Assembly: GCA_020061305.1 (NCBI GenBank)
Contig: JAGUYM010000001.1
Span: 1 to 45,918 of the forward strand
Source of the DNA: Candidatus Woesebacteria bacterium
Lineage (GTDB): Bacteria; Patescibacteriota; Microgenomatia; UBA8517
DNA length: 45,918 nt
Direction: 5' to 3'
Shown: piece after piece, positions 39,333 through 45,918 of the stretch
How the letters are laid out: every line of letters begins with the position of its first letter
Position numbering within the stretch: position 1 is the stretch's first letter
The notes under the pieces: model-generated
The model's input: only the letters and a program-made list of their open reading frames with translations
Database searches by the model: none
What the model was told of the DNA's origin: nothing
Translations under genes and position numbers: made by a program

Positions 39333-40328
39333 ATGAATAAATTACAAATAACAAATTTACAAAACAAAACAAAGCTGATTTTTGTCCTATTATTATCTTC
39401 AATATTCGCCACCCCAAAGGGGCAAGCTTTGCTTACTAGCTATTCGCTATTAGCTAAACAAATTTACGCTCAAGAAGCGATAAATTTGTCTGTTACCCCC
39501 CCTCTCTTTGAATTAACAATTGCTCCCGACAAAGAAGTTAGGCAGATTTTTTCACTAATCAATTCAGGATCAGATGTCTATATCACTCCCAAAATTGTTT
39601 ATTTTGTTCCTAGTGATGAATTTGGAAATGTAGAAATTACTGATACAAAGTCTCCCGATTGGATAAAATATGACAATTCAAAAGTATTCTTAAAACAAGA
39701 TGCAAAATTAGATTTAAATGTTGTATTTTTTCCACCTCCAGACCTTCCCGAAACAGATCATTTTTTAACTATTGTTTTTGAGGCTGAAAATGATAATTTG
39801 GATACAAATGACAATTTAGACGAATTAGACGAAAATAAAAATTCGTCAGAATACACAACCCAAATTGCATCAAATATACTAGTTACTGTATCAAAAGATG
39901 GCAATCCTAAAAAGGCAGCTGAGATTATTAAGTTTTCTACAGTTAAAATAGCCGACTCATTGCTCACCCCCGTTTCCTATGAACTCGTTATTAAAAATGT
40001 TGGCAATTCATTTTGGAAACCAAATGGAAAAATTGTAACAAACAATCAGACCCTAAAACTTGCTCCTCAAAACATACTCTCAAATTATTCAAGAAAAATA
40101 TCCTGCATTGAGGCCGAAACACTTGTCCCCTGCAAGTTAGATGGCAAACCATTCATTGGTTTAGTCAAGGCAAATTTAGAATTTACAACTGACGAAGACC
40201 CAAAATTATACAGGGCTGAGGTTAAAACTTTCGTATTTCCTTTTTCAGTTTTGGTCATATTCTCCGCTTCATTATTGACATTATTACGCTACAAGTTCAT
40301 ATTTAAATTATGGAGAAGAAGAGACTAG
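39333..40328 (+). CDS. DUF916-like membrane-anchored surface protein
   Basis: A 331-residue exported protein with an N-terminal signal (about 15-45, ending IYAQE), one or two beta-sandwich domains and a C-terminal helix (about 303-323) followed by KLWRRRD. The first domain INLSVTPPLFELTIAPDKEVR then SLINSGSDVYITP follows the DUF916 pattern of WxL-binding proteins, and the second part with YELVIKNVGNSFWKPNGKIV is DUF3324-like. Such proteins clamp WxL domains to peptidoglycan in Gram-positives. A heptamer island (39428-39455) falls in the signal region. It overlaps the next gene by 19 bases. Confidence 0.65.
   Translation: MNKLQITNLQNKTKLIFVLLLSSIFATPKGQALLTSYSLLAKQIYAQEAINLSVTPPLFELTIAPDKEVRQIFSLINSGSDVYITPKIVYFVPSDEFGNVEITDTKSPDWIKYDNSKVFLKQDAKLDLNVVFFPPPDLPETDHFLTIVFEAENDNLDTNDNLDELDENKNSSEYTTQIASNILVTVSKDGNPKKAAEIIKFSTVKIADSLLTPVSYELVIKNVGNSFWKPNGKIVTNNQTLKLAPQNILSNYSRKISCIEAETLVPCKLDGKPFIGLVKANLEFTTDEDPKLYRAEVKTFVFPFSVLVIFSASLLTLLRYKFIFKLWRRRD
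39428..39455. repeat. Heptamer island in a signal-peptide coding region
   Basis: TTTGCTT-ACTAGCT-ATTCGCT-ATTAGCT: four 7-base units encoding part of the signal peptide (LLTSYSLLA) of the DUF916-like protein. Confidence 0.65.
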
Positions 40329-41785
40329 TTTTATTGTGTGCCGCAATTTTGTTGTTGTCTTTAGCATACAATCTTCATGTTAAAAAATTAAAAGTTAAAT
40401 CGGCAAACTTTACATCAGCATCGGCAACTCTTTCAAACGCAAGGCTCTCTTATAAAGCCAGTGTTTCTTCTGGCACATCGGGAACATCTGTGGTTAATAT
40501 CGACAGTGATTCCGCAGACGATGATACAAACCACCTTTTTCCCAAAGATACCGTTTGTTTTGTGAACTCAGCTGAATCTGGTTGTATTGGAAATACTACT
40601 TATACCGTAGCCAACATTGTTGATACAGACACTTTTAATACAACAGGGGCTTTGGCAGATACTCTGGCCACAACCGACTTTGTAGTAGCCACCCAATCAG
40701 GAACACTTACGATTGCATTTACAACTGTAACAGAAATTCCAATCGGAGGAGATATTTTGGTCACAATACCGGCAGTGGATACAACAGGAAAAACAAATGA
40801 TGGAATACCGGATACAGCTGCTTCAATAGCCACAAATGGATTTGATATCGGGGCCATGGCAAGTGGAGACATATCAATTACCGGTTGCACACCCGCAGAC
40901 TGGGGATCAGCCACGCTAACGGCAGGAACAGCGTCAACTGACCACACAATTCAATTTACCAGAGCAACAACAGCATGCGCCGCGGGAACGGCAATTACCA
41001 TAACAATTGATTCAAGTCCAGGCTTAATAAATCCGGCTCCCTATACCTCTCATACAAGGGGTCAGGCAGATGCGTACAATATCAATATTAAATCAAGAGA
41101 TGGTGGGGATAACACCTTGGATCAATCTGATGTAGCTGTGGCACCTGTTGAGGGTGTTTTGATCTCTGCTACCGTTGATGAAACCCTCTCATTTACTGTT
41201 GCAGGTATCACAGCAGATACAGGAACATATTGCGGCATAACAAGAACGGCATCAACACCTGATACCACTGCAACATCAGTTCCTTGGGGTACACTTTCTT
41301 CAACTTATGCAGCTGCAACACACAATACTCAGCAGACATTAACAGTATCGACAAATGCTGATGGAGGCTACAGTATCTATTTTGAAGAAAATGACCAAAT
41401 GGGTAAAGATGGCGTTGCTTGTGCTGGAAATGGCGGAGAATCCGTAAACTGTATTCAAGATACAGTTTGTGACGGTACAGGATGCACAGAGTCCACTTTA
41501 AGGGATTGGGGTGCAGACCCATCGAGCTATGTGGGATTAGGTTATTCAATGGATGACCAATCGGGAACAGATGCGGTGTTTGAATATAATGATTCAAGTG
41601 CCACATTTAATGCAAAGCAAATTGCGGATACAGCGGCAGGTGAAACAAGGCAAGCGATAATGACAAATACGGGGCCGGTTGATAGTAGTAGTAGCGCAGT
41701 TTGTTTCAGAATTGATATCACAGGTACACAACCAGCAGGATATTATTATAATAAAGTGAAATATACGGCTGTTCCCATTTTCTAA
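40310..41785 (+). CDS. Large WxL-like surface protein
   Basis: A 491-residue exported protein with an N-terminal hydrophobic segment (about 6-19) and a long, Thr/Ala/Gly/Asp-rich body made of beta strands. Near residue 26 the text SANFTSASATLSNARLSYKA resembles the start of many CPR surface proteins. The last ~200 residues (SATVDETLSFTVAGITADTG to QPAGYYYNKVKYTAVPIF) end like the 245-residue protein, including the final PAGYY...VKYTA strand, so both carry a WxL-like C-terminal domain. Several Cys pairs (GKDGVACAG, NCIQDTVCDGTGC) suggest disulphides. Base composition is higher in GC than the neighbours because of Ala/Gly/Thr codons. Confidence 0.68.
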   Translation: MEKKRLVLLCAAILLLSLAYNLHVKKLKVKSANFTSASATLSNARLSYKASVSSGTSGTSVVNIDSDSADDDTNHLFPKDTVCFVNSAESGCIGNTTYTVANIVDTDTFNTTGALADTLATTDFVVATQSGTLTIAFTTVTEIPIGGDILVTIPAVDTTGKTNDGIPDTAASIATNGFDIGAMASGDISITGCTPADWGSATLTAGTASTDHTIQFTRATTACAAGTAITITIDSSPGLINPAPYTSHTRGQADAYNINIKSRDGGDNTLDQSDVAVAPVEGVLISATVDETLSFTVAGITADTGTYCGITRTASTPDTTATSVPWGTLSSTYAAATHNTQQTLTVSTNADGGYSIYFEENDQMGKDGVACAGNGGESVNCIQDTVCDGTGCTESTLRDWGADPSSYVGLGYSMDDQSGTDAVFEYNDSSATFNAKQIADTAAGETRQAIMTNTGPVDSSSSAVCFRIDITGTQPAGYYYNKVKYTAVPIF

Positions 41786-41818
41786 AGAAAGTAAATCTAA
41801 ATTATAAGTTTTAAAACA

Positions 41819-42835
41819 ATGATAAAATTAAAACAAATTTTAAAATCACAAAAAGTCTTTGTTTTTGTTGCTTTATTGTTTTCACTATTCACTGTTCACT
41901 ATTCACTGTTCACTTGGAATATCTTTGCCCAGCAAAGTATCCCATTAGTTGTTGCTCCTGCCCGTCAAACTGTAGCAATTGACCCAGGAAAAACCGAGAA
42001 TCTTTTGATTAAGTTTTTCAATGAATCAAATACTCCAATGTCGGGTACAATTAAAGCGGTCAATTTTTATGTTGCAGGTAAAAATGGTGCTCCAATTTTA
42101 ATGGAAGACAGTCCCAATTCTTTAGTTAAACTCCCCTACGACAGAGTAGTAATCCCTGCAGGAGAAGTTTTAAGAGTTAATTTCAAAGTCGAAGTCCCAG
42201 AAAATGCCACCCCGGGAGGTAGTTATGCCGCAATAATTTTTGAGCAGACTGGCCAGCTTCCTACTCCACAGACTGAGGATGAAGCCGCCTCATCAGTTTC
42301 ACCCAGAGTTGTTGGACTTGTCTCAATTAGGATAAACGGGCCTGTTTTTGAATCGGCCTTTGCTGATGTTTTTAGATTGCCTAAATTTATGGAATTCGGC
42401 CCAATTCCCCTTTATATTGAAATATTAAACAAAGGGGGTTATCACATAACACCCAAGGGTCAGATAACTTTAACCGATTGGTTTGGAAGAGAAGTTGAAA
42501 GAAAAACACTTAAGGACAAAAATATTTTTCCCGGAGCTAAGAGGGTTTATGAAGAAAAATTGGGAACAACCTGGATGTTTGGAAAGTATAAGTTAGATTT
42601 GGTGGCAGCTTATGGCGAATCAGGTAAAGCCATCACCGCGTCACAATATATTTGGGTTGTACCTGTCACTGCAATTATTGCAACCATTCTTTCAATACTA
42701 ATCATCATTCTCGTAATTTATCTAATAAACACAAGGATAAAGGCCAAACAGGTTGCACTTGAGACAAAACTTGAACAAGAAATCACAGAATTGGAAGCCC
42801 TAAAAAATAAATTTAAGGATAAACTACCAAAGTAA
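41819..42835 (+). CDS. DUF916/DUF3324-like membrane-anchored protein
   Basis: A 338-residue exported protein. The signal (about 10-38, ending IFAQQS) is partly encoded by a five-unit heptamer repeat. The first domain (about 40-160: LVVAPARQTVAIDPGKTENL, RVVIPAGEVLRVNFKVEVPE, GGSYAAIIFEQT) is DUF916-like, the second (about 165-275: GGYHITPKGQITLTDWFGRE) DUF3324-like, then a helix (280-303) and a charged coiled tail (EQEITELEALKNKFKDK) in the cytoplasm. This is the domain order of WxL-binding proteins in Firmicutes. It would anchor the WxL-like proteins encoded just upstream. Confidence 0.72.
   Translation: MIKLKQILKSQKVFVFVALLFSLFTVHYSLFTWNIFAQQSIPLVVAPARQTVAIDPGKTENLLIKFFNESNTPMSGTIKAVNFYVAGKNGAPILMEDSPNSLVKLPYDRVVIPAGEVLRVNFKVEVPENATPGGSYAAIIFEQTGQLPTPQTEDEAASSVSPRVVGLVSIRINGPVFESAFADVFRLPKFMEFGPIPLYIEILNKGGYHITPKGQITLTDWFGREVERKTLKDKNIFPGAKRVYEEKLGTTWMFGKYKLDLVAAYGESGKAITASQYIWVVPVTAIIATILSILIIILVIYLINTRIKAKQVALETKLEQEITELEALKNKFKDKLPK
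41881..41915. repeat. Heptamer island in a signal-peptide coding region
   Basis: TTCACTA-TTCACTG-TTCACTA-TTCACTG-TTCACTT: five exact units. It encodes FSLFTVHYSLFTW, the signal-peptide core of the DUF916-like protein, and shares its word with 38603-38637. Confidence 0.85.
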
Positions 42836-42852
42836 ATTGTAGACTGATAAGA

Positions 42853-43692
42853 CTAGGATTTATTAATTCTTTTAATTCTGACTGTAGTGCGTTTTAGGGC
42901 TAGCATTAATAAAATTATGACTAATATCAGCTCTAAAAATATAACTGTCAGAATTTTATTTTGTGAGATTAAATTACCCAGATCTTGATAGAAGTCTTTT
43001 ATTGCCCCCACTACTGAAAACTGGAGCGTTGTACTTTTGGCAGATAAGTCTTCGCCATATTTTCCAAAAGCATAAATTCTATAGTCAGATTGATTTGATG
43101 TTGGAAGCCCTATTGTAAACTCTCCCTTTTGATCTGACTTAGTTTTAATGACAGGAAATGTGTATGCGCTTACCTCTTTAATTAAAGACAAATTATTACT
43201 TGTGGTTTTTGAAACATATATTGAAACTTCTATATTGGGACTTGTTTTACCTACTGCAAAGCCATTATTACCCACAACAATTCTATTTGAATTAAGTGAA
43301 ATTGTTGGCGAAAGTAAAATTGGGCCAACCTCCAATGGTATCGTCCTGTCAACAGGAAGGGCAGGAATACATGATGGCTGAGTAATCCTATTTTCTTGGT
43401 CTTGGGCATAAACACAAAGCTCAGGATATTTTGATGTGTGAGAATAAATTCCTTCAAATCTAAAATATCCACTTTGATTGGATTTGATGCTTTCAGATAC
43501 ACCAATTCCCTTCAAATTAATCACAGAATCAGGCGGACCAAACCCATAAATTGATAGTGCCCTTTCAGAAAATTTTCTTGGAAGAGTCGGGCTTGGCTTA
43601 GGTATAACCGATGGAAGTGCGCTTGCAGTTACTACCTGTCCAATAGTTGCATCAATAGTTACATCTGGGGCAGTTGTTTCCATATTAGTCAA
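42853..43692 (-). CDS. Membrane-anchored Ig-like protein
   Basis: A 279-residue protein with two Ig- or carboxypeptidase-regulatory-like beta-sandwiches (about 45-110: SIYGFGPPDSVINLKGIGVS, SNQSGYFRFEGIY; about 120-225: NNGFAVGKTSPNIEVSIYVS, KSDQKGEFTIGLP) and a C-terminal helix (about 246-268) ending in TTVRIKRINKS. There is no N-terminal signal peptide in this frame, so export would require the C-terminal anchor or a start codon further upstream. It overlaps the previous minus-strand gene by eight bases. Convergent with the DUF916-like gene. Confidence 0.65.
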   Translation of the reverse strand: MTNMETTAPDVTIDATIGQVVTASALPSVIPKPSPTLPRKFSERALSIYGFGPPDSVINLKGIGVSESIKSNQSGYFRFEGIYSHTSKYPELCVYAQDQENRITQPSCIPALPVDRTIPLEVGPILLSPTISLNSNRIVVGNNGFAVGKTSPNIEVSIYVSKTTSNNLSLIKEVSAYTFPVIKTKSDQKGEFTIGLPTSNQSDYRIYAFGKYGEDLSAKSTTLQFSVVGAIKDFYQDLGNLISQNKILTVIFLELILVIILLMLALKRTTVRIKRINKS

Positions 43693-44122
43693 AAACCACT
43701 TTTACTTTGCCCAATGGAAGGTCATCTAAATAACTATCCAAATTATACGTTCCCACCACTTCAGAACTAATATCAAAAATTGCTTTACCTGTTTCATCTG
43801 TTGTGTCTTGTATCGGATTAATGTAAACATTATCTAAACTTTTTAGTATAATCTTCTTGCCAAAAACTCCCCTTCCCGAATCATCAAGCAAAAAGACTGT
43901 TACCCTTATGAGGTCACCTCCGGCTTTTGCTCTTACAGGCGAAGCAAAAAGATAGGAATTGTTAATTGACACCAACCTATCAACTACAGGGGCGTCAGCT
44001 CTTGGTGTTATTGAGGTTCTATATCTTATGTAGTAGACTAGGAGTACAAGCACTATTAAAAGCAGTACTACTACAGCACTCAAAAGGAAATAATTAGGTT
44101 TTTCAACAATCCTTTCTTCCAT
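43685..44122 (-). CDS. Membrane-anchored Big/invasin-like domain protein
   Basis: A 145-residue protein with an N-terminal transmembrane helix (about 12-33) and one external Ig-like domain of the Big-1/invasin type: RVTVFLLDDSGRGVFGKKII, then the typical DTTDETGKAIFDISSEVVGTY. It precedes and overlaps the 279-residue Ig-like gene, so the two are probably one operon and perhaps one surface complex. Ligand unknown. Confidence 0.75.
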   Translation of the reverse strand: MEERIVEKPNYFLLSAVVVLLLIVLVLLVYYIRYRTSITPRADAPVVDRLVSINNSYLFASPVRAKAGGDLIRVTVFLLDDSGRGVFGKKIILKSLDNVYINPIQDTTDETGKAIFDISSEVVGTYNLDSYLDDLPLGKVKVVFD

Positions 44123-44301
44123 AATAAAATATTATTCATATTTTCGGCAAAAAACAATAGCAAAAAGCGACTAGCAAACAATAACGATAAGTGATAATTA
44201 TAAACCCATAATATCAGCTCCAAATTCAAAATTCTAAACTATAAATTCTAAAAAATTACTTAAAAAATAAATTCAAAATACTAAATTAGATAACATTAAA
44301 C

Positions 44302-44359
44302 GCAGAAAACTGCGGAGTTAATACAGCTAAAAATATCTCCGCATATTACCGCATTCTGC
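44302..44359. ncRNA. Candidate nested RNA hairpin
   Basis: Outer arms GCAGAA (44302-44307)/TTCTGC (44354-44359) and inner arms TGCGGAG (44311-44317)/CTCCGCA (44337-44343) nest within 58 bases. A competing small hairpin CGCAG-AAAA-CTGCG also fits, so two alternative folds are possible. No known riboswitch is recognised. Confidence 0.35.
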
Positions 44360-44374
44360 TCTATTTTGTTGTTC

Positions 44375-44397
44375 TAGGCTCAAAAAATTCGAGCCTA
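44375..44397. repeat. Inverted repeat TAGGCTC/GAGCCTA
   Basis: A perfect 7-bp stem with the loop AAAAAATTC. There is no T-run after it on either strand, so an operator or recombination site is as likely as a terminator. Confidence 0.45.
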
Positions 44398-44402
44398 TAT
44401 AT

Positions 44403-44453
44403 GTTAATATAATAATTATAACTGCTACAAATGTTATAAATTGTTATATTAAC
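44403..44453. repeat. Double-nested AT palindrome
   Basis: Outer arms GTTAATATAA (44403-44412)/TTATATTAAC (44444-44453) and inner arms TTATAAC (44416-44422)/GTTATAA (44433-44439) are all perfect, with a 10-base loop. The layout resembles a two-site binding region for a dimeric protein. Confidence 0.5.
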
Positions 44454-44540
44454 GCAACTAAATTTTCATGCGGTAATTATTCTATAAGATATATGAAATA
44501 TCTGACTGATGTCTTTAGACTTTGGACTATTTTTAGGCTC

Positions 44541-44568
44541 TTGACAAGCCTGTGCGGTATATTACTAT
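44541..44568 (+). promoter_or_regulatory. Promoter of the SAM-like/fibre gene
   Basis: TTGACA (44541-44546) and TACTAT (44563-44568) are 16 bases apart, the same boxes as at the dockerin gene. A second TATAAT at 44582-44587 could serve as an alternative. The leader would be about 30-50 bases long. Confidence 0.5.
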
Positions 44569-44622
44569 TAGTATATATCGGTATAATGTGTATAACTTGA
44601 AGCTAATATAAATTTGCGGAAA

Positions 44623-45918
44623 ATGAACAAACTCAAACTAATACAAAACTTTTTAAGATATTTGTCACAAAAAGGAATCTCTCCTAAGTCCTTAAAATTT
44701 TATAAATCTGATATTGCAAGTTTTTTGGCTTGGGCCAAGAATGAAAAAATAAATAAGAACTTAATTAAAAGATATATTGAATCCCAAAAACTTATTACTC
44801 CTCCGGCTACCATAAACAGACGACTTTCAACTCTAAGGAGTTTTGCCAATTTTATCCAAAGTGATTTTATGAACGGCATCGAGAATGTTGGATTTGCACA
44901 AGCCACAAGTCAAAAGTTCCAAGTCACAAGAAATGCTCCGTACAGAGGATTCCAAGAATGGATATTACTTAAGACTTCTGACTTACGACTTCAGACTTTT
45001 TTTTCTAAGCTGTTCTTTTCTAGACCTAATTGGTACAAAAGGTATCACTCATACCCACTGGCCAATTATATCCATCTGGCCATTTTAGTTCTTTTTATGT
45101 CGATATCCGGTTATGGCCTTTATGACCAAGTTATAAAAACATCATCACAAACTTTTGCTTTTCCGTCTGCTCTTACCCGTCCAAATAGATATCTTTCTTT
45201 CCAAGGAAGGCTAACAGACAATCTAGGAAATCCTACAACCACTGCTACAAATATGGTCTTTAAGCTCTATGATGCAAGTACTGCTGGAAGTGAGCTTTGG
45301 ACATCTGGAACATGTTCCATAACTCCAGATCAAGATGGTATTTTTTCGATCATACTGGGTTCTGGTTGTGGAACTGAAATTACATCCACCGTTTTTAGTG
45401 AGAATGCAGGCGTTTGGTTGGGTGTTACAGTTGGTGCAGATGCAGAAGCAACACCAAGAATTCAAATCGCAACTGTTGCATACGCCCTAAATTCTGAGAC
45501 TTTGCAAGGTTTTCCGGCAGGAACCGGAGTGTCAACAATTCCCTATATTGACTCAACCGGAAAACTGGCAATCGCTGCGGCCTCTCCAACACTTGAATCA
45601 ACATCAGGAACTTTTGCAGTTAAAGGACAAGCATTAACCATCTCAACGGCAGACACTACAAATGGTTCAATCACTATCAATCCCGATGGAACTGGTACAC
45701 TTGATTTAACTTTTGAGGGCCCAGCAGCGGGTGGTGGAGCAAATGGATTTGTAAATGCAACCAATGCCAACATAACATCAGGTGCATTATATGGCGGAAC
45801 TGTAGCATCAGCCGCAACTGGTTATAATTTTATAGATTTTCAAAGTGGAGTCTCTCCTACTTCTAAATTTAGTGTTCAAGATGATGGAGATATTGTTACT
45901 GCAGGAGATCTAACATTA
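44623..45918 (+). CDS. Integrase SAM-like domain + transmembrane helix + fibre-like ectodomain (partial)
   Basis: An uninterrupted reading frame of 432 codons that runs off the window. Residues about 5-88 match the N-terminal SAM-like (core-binding) domain of tyrosine recombinases: FLRYLSQKGISPKSLKFYKS, DIASFLAWA, ATINRRLSTLRSFANFI. No catalytic domain follows. A variable linker (90-145), partly encoded by two heptamer islands, leads to one transmembrane helix (about 150-168). Then comes an ectodomain: YLSFQGRLTDNLGNPTT, VFKLYDAS, IFSIILGS, VWLGVTVGADAEATPRIQIA and VAYALNSETLQG (189-300), a module seen before tail-fibre-like repeats, and further Gly/Thr-rich repeats. The N-terminal domain would be cytoplasmic. 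Function unknown; a DNA- or protein-binding anchor of a surface fibre is inferred. Confidence 0.75.
   Translation, partial: MNKLKLIQNFLRYLSQKGISPKSLKFYKSDIASFLAWAKNEKINKNLIKRYIESQKLITPPATINRRLSTLRSFANFIQSDFMNGIENVGFAQATSQKFQVTRNAPYRGFQEWILLKTSDLRLQTFFSKLFFSRPNWYKRYHSYPLANYIHLAILVLFMSISGYGLYDQVIKTSSQTFAFPSALTRPNRYLSFQGRLTDNLGNPTTTATNMVFKLYDASTAGSELWTSGTCSITPDQDGIFSIILGSGCGTEITSTVFSENAGVWLGVTVGADAEATPRIQIATVAYALNSETLQGFPAGTGVSTIPYIDSTGKLAIAAASPTLESTSGTFAVKGQALTISTADTTNGSITINPDGTGTLDLTFEGPAAGGGANGFVNATNANITSGALYGGTVASAATGYNFIDFQSGVSPTSKFSVQDDGDIVTAGDLTL
44898..44932. repeat. Heptamer island in the fibre gene, first
   Basis: ACAAGCC-ACAAGTC-AAAAGTT-CCAAGTC-ACAAGAA: five units, the complement of the GACTTGT word. 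It encodes QATSQKFQVTR directly after the SAM-like domain. Confidence 0.75.
44973..45000. repeat. Heptamer island in the fibre gene, second
   Basis: GACTTCT-GACTTAC-GACTTCA-GACTTTT: four exact units, inverted in word relative to the island 75 bases upstream. It encodes TSDLRLQTF in the linker before the transmembrane helix. Confidence 0.8.

Larger units (their letters stand above)
44123..44622. other. Structured 500-base noncoding region
   Basis: No ORF or known RNA family is recognised. The left part holds a six-unit heptamer island (44156-44197). The centre holds three dyads listed separately. The right part holds promoter-like boxes before the fibre gene. Short words such as TGCGGTA and its complement TACCGCA recur (near 44347, 44470 and 44552), and TAGGCTC occurs at 44375 and 44534. 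Confidence 0.7.

Noticed and set aside
40600-41606. Long antisense ORFs (115 and 132 codons) within the large WxL-like gene
   Set aside because: They arise from the compositional bias of the Thr/Ala/Gly-rich gene and have no promoter, ribosome site or domain.
25787-45000. Reading the heptamer islands as a CRISPR array
   Set aside because: Units are contiguous 7-base words without spacers, and no cas genes are present.
44700-45088. Antisense and frame-shifted ORFs within the fibre gene
   Set aside because: They are shadows of the continuous 432-codon frame that begins at 44623.
1-45918. Alternative genetic code (TGA as glycine)
   Set aside because: TGA ends several genes in ordinary positions, including the ATGA overlaps at rplK/rplA and the dockerin/cohesin pair.

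Overview
The window looks like a fragment of a Candidate Phyla Radiation (Patescibacteria) chromosome, most likely of the Microgenomates group. The evidence is AT-rich DNA, densely packed and often overlapping genes, several compact versions of universal proteins (L1, LeuRS), many small membrane-anchored surface proteins, and a stalk sequence after the membrane anchor (LREKA-like) that I associate with Microgenomates. TGA is used as a stop (for example at the rplK/rplA overlap), so the recoded Gracilibacteria/Absconditabacteria are excluded. The phylum call rests on recognition, not on a tree.

Layout. 1-7.3 kb is the translation/transcription block: rpmG, then an interruption with an NCKX-type Ca2+ exchanger, gmd and a dockerin/cohesin pair, then rpsU-secE-nusG-rplK-rplA, a Gly-rich small ORF, rplJ and rplL. 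7.3-12.1 kb is a minus-strand cassette of overlapping genes: a 7-TM protein, an alpha-L-glutamate-ligase-like ATP-grasp fused to a retropepsin-like domain, a second ATP-grasp fused to a FemAB/GNAT-like domain, and a GNAT. It looks like a peptide-ligation system. 12.3-14.0 kb holds two GC-richer membrane genes with strong Shine-Dalgarno sites and a small HTH protein. 14.0-21 kb has an M32 carboxypeptidase, small unknown genes, a winged-helix regulator, a Ca2+ P-type ATPase and an extended UppS. 21-24.8 kb has an AbiE toxin-antitoxin pair, three small unknown genes, a polyprenyl synthase and an ECF-like sigma factor. 24.8-38.2 kb is mostly housekeeping: WecG/TagA glycosyltransferase, MreB, a PEGA protein, two tRNAs, Ndk, M16 peptidase, ArgS, a ComEC split into two genes, ComEA and LeuS. 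38.2-45.9 kb is a surface-protein region: WxL-like and DUF916-like proteins, Ig-like membrane proteins and, running off the right edge, an ORF that joins an integrase-type SAM-like domain, a transmembrane helix and an extracellular fibre-like region.

Two genome-wide habits stand out. First, many -10 boxes lie only 6-9 bases before the start codon, which predicts leaderless mRNAs, and divergent genes share overlapping -35 boxes. Second, from about 25.7 kb rightwards there are at least fifteen short islands with a strict 7-nt period, both between genes and inside coding sequences (signal peptides, linkers), some of them near-identical inverted copies.

How the genes may work together: polyprenyl synthase and UppS would make the lipid carrier; GMD and WecG/TagA feed a surface glycan; cohesin/dockerin, WxL/DUF916-like and fibre proteins decorate the outside; ComEA and ComEC import DNA; the NCKX exchanger and Ca2+-ATPase both move Ca2+ out of the cell, which fits a surface rich in Ca2+-binding dockerin-type loops. 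These links are inference.
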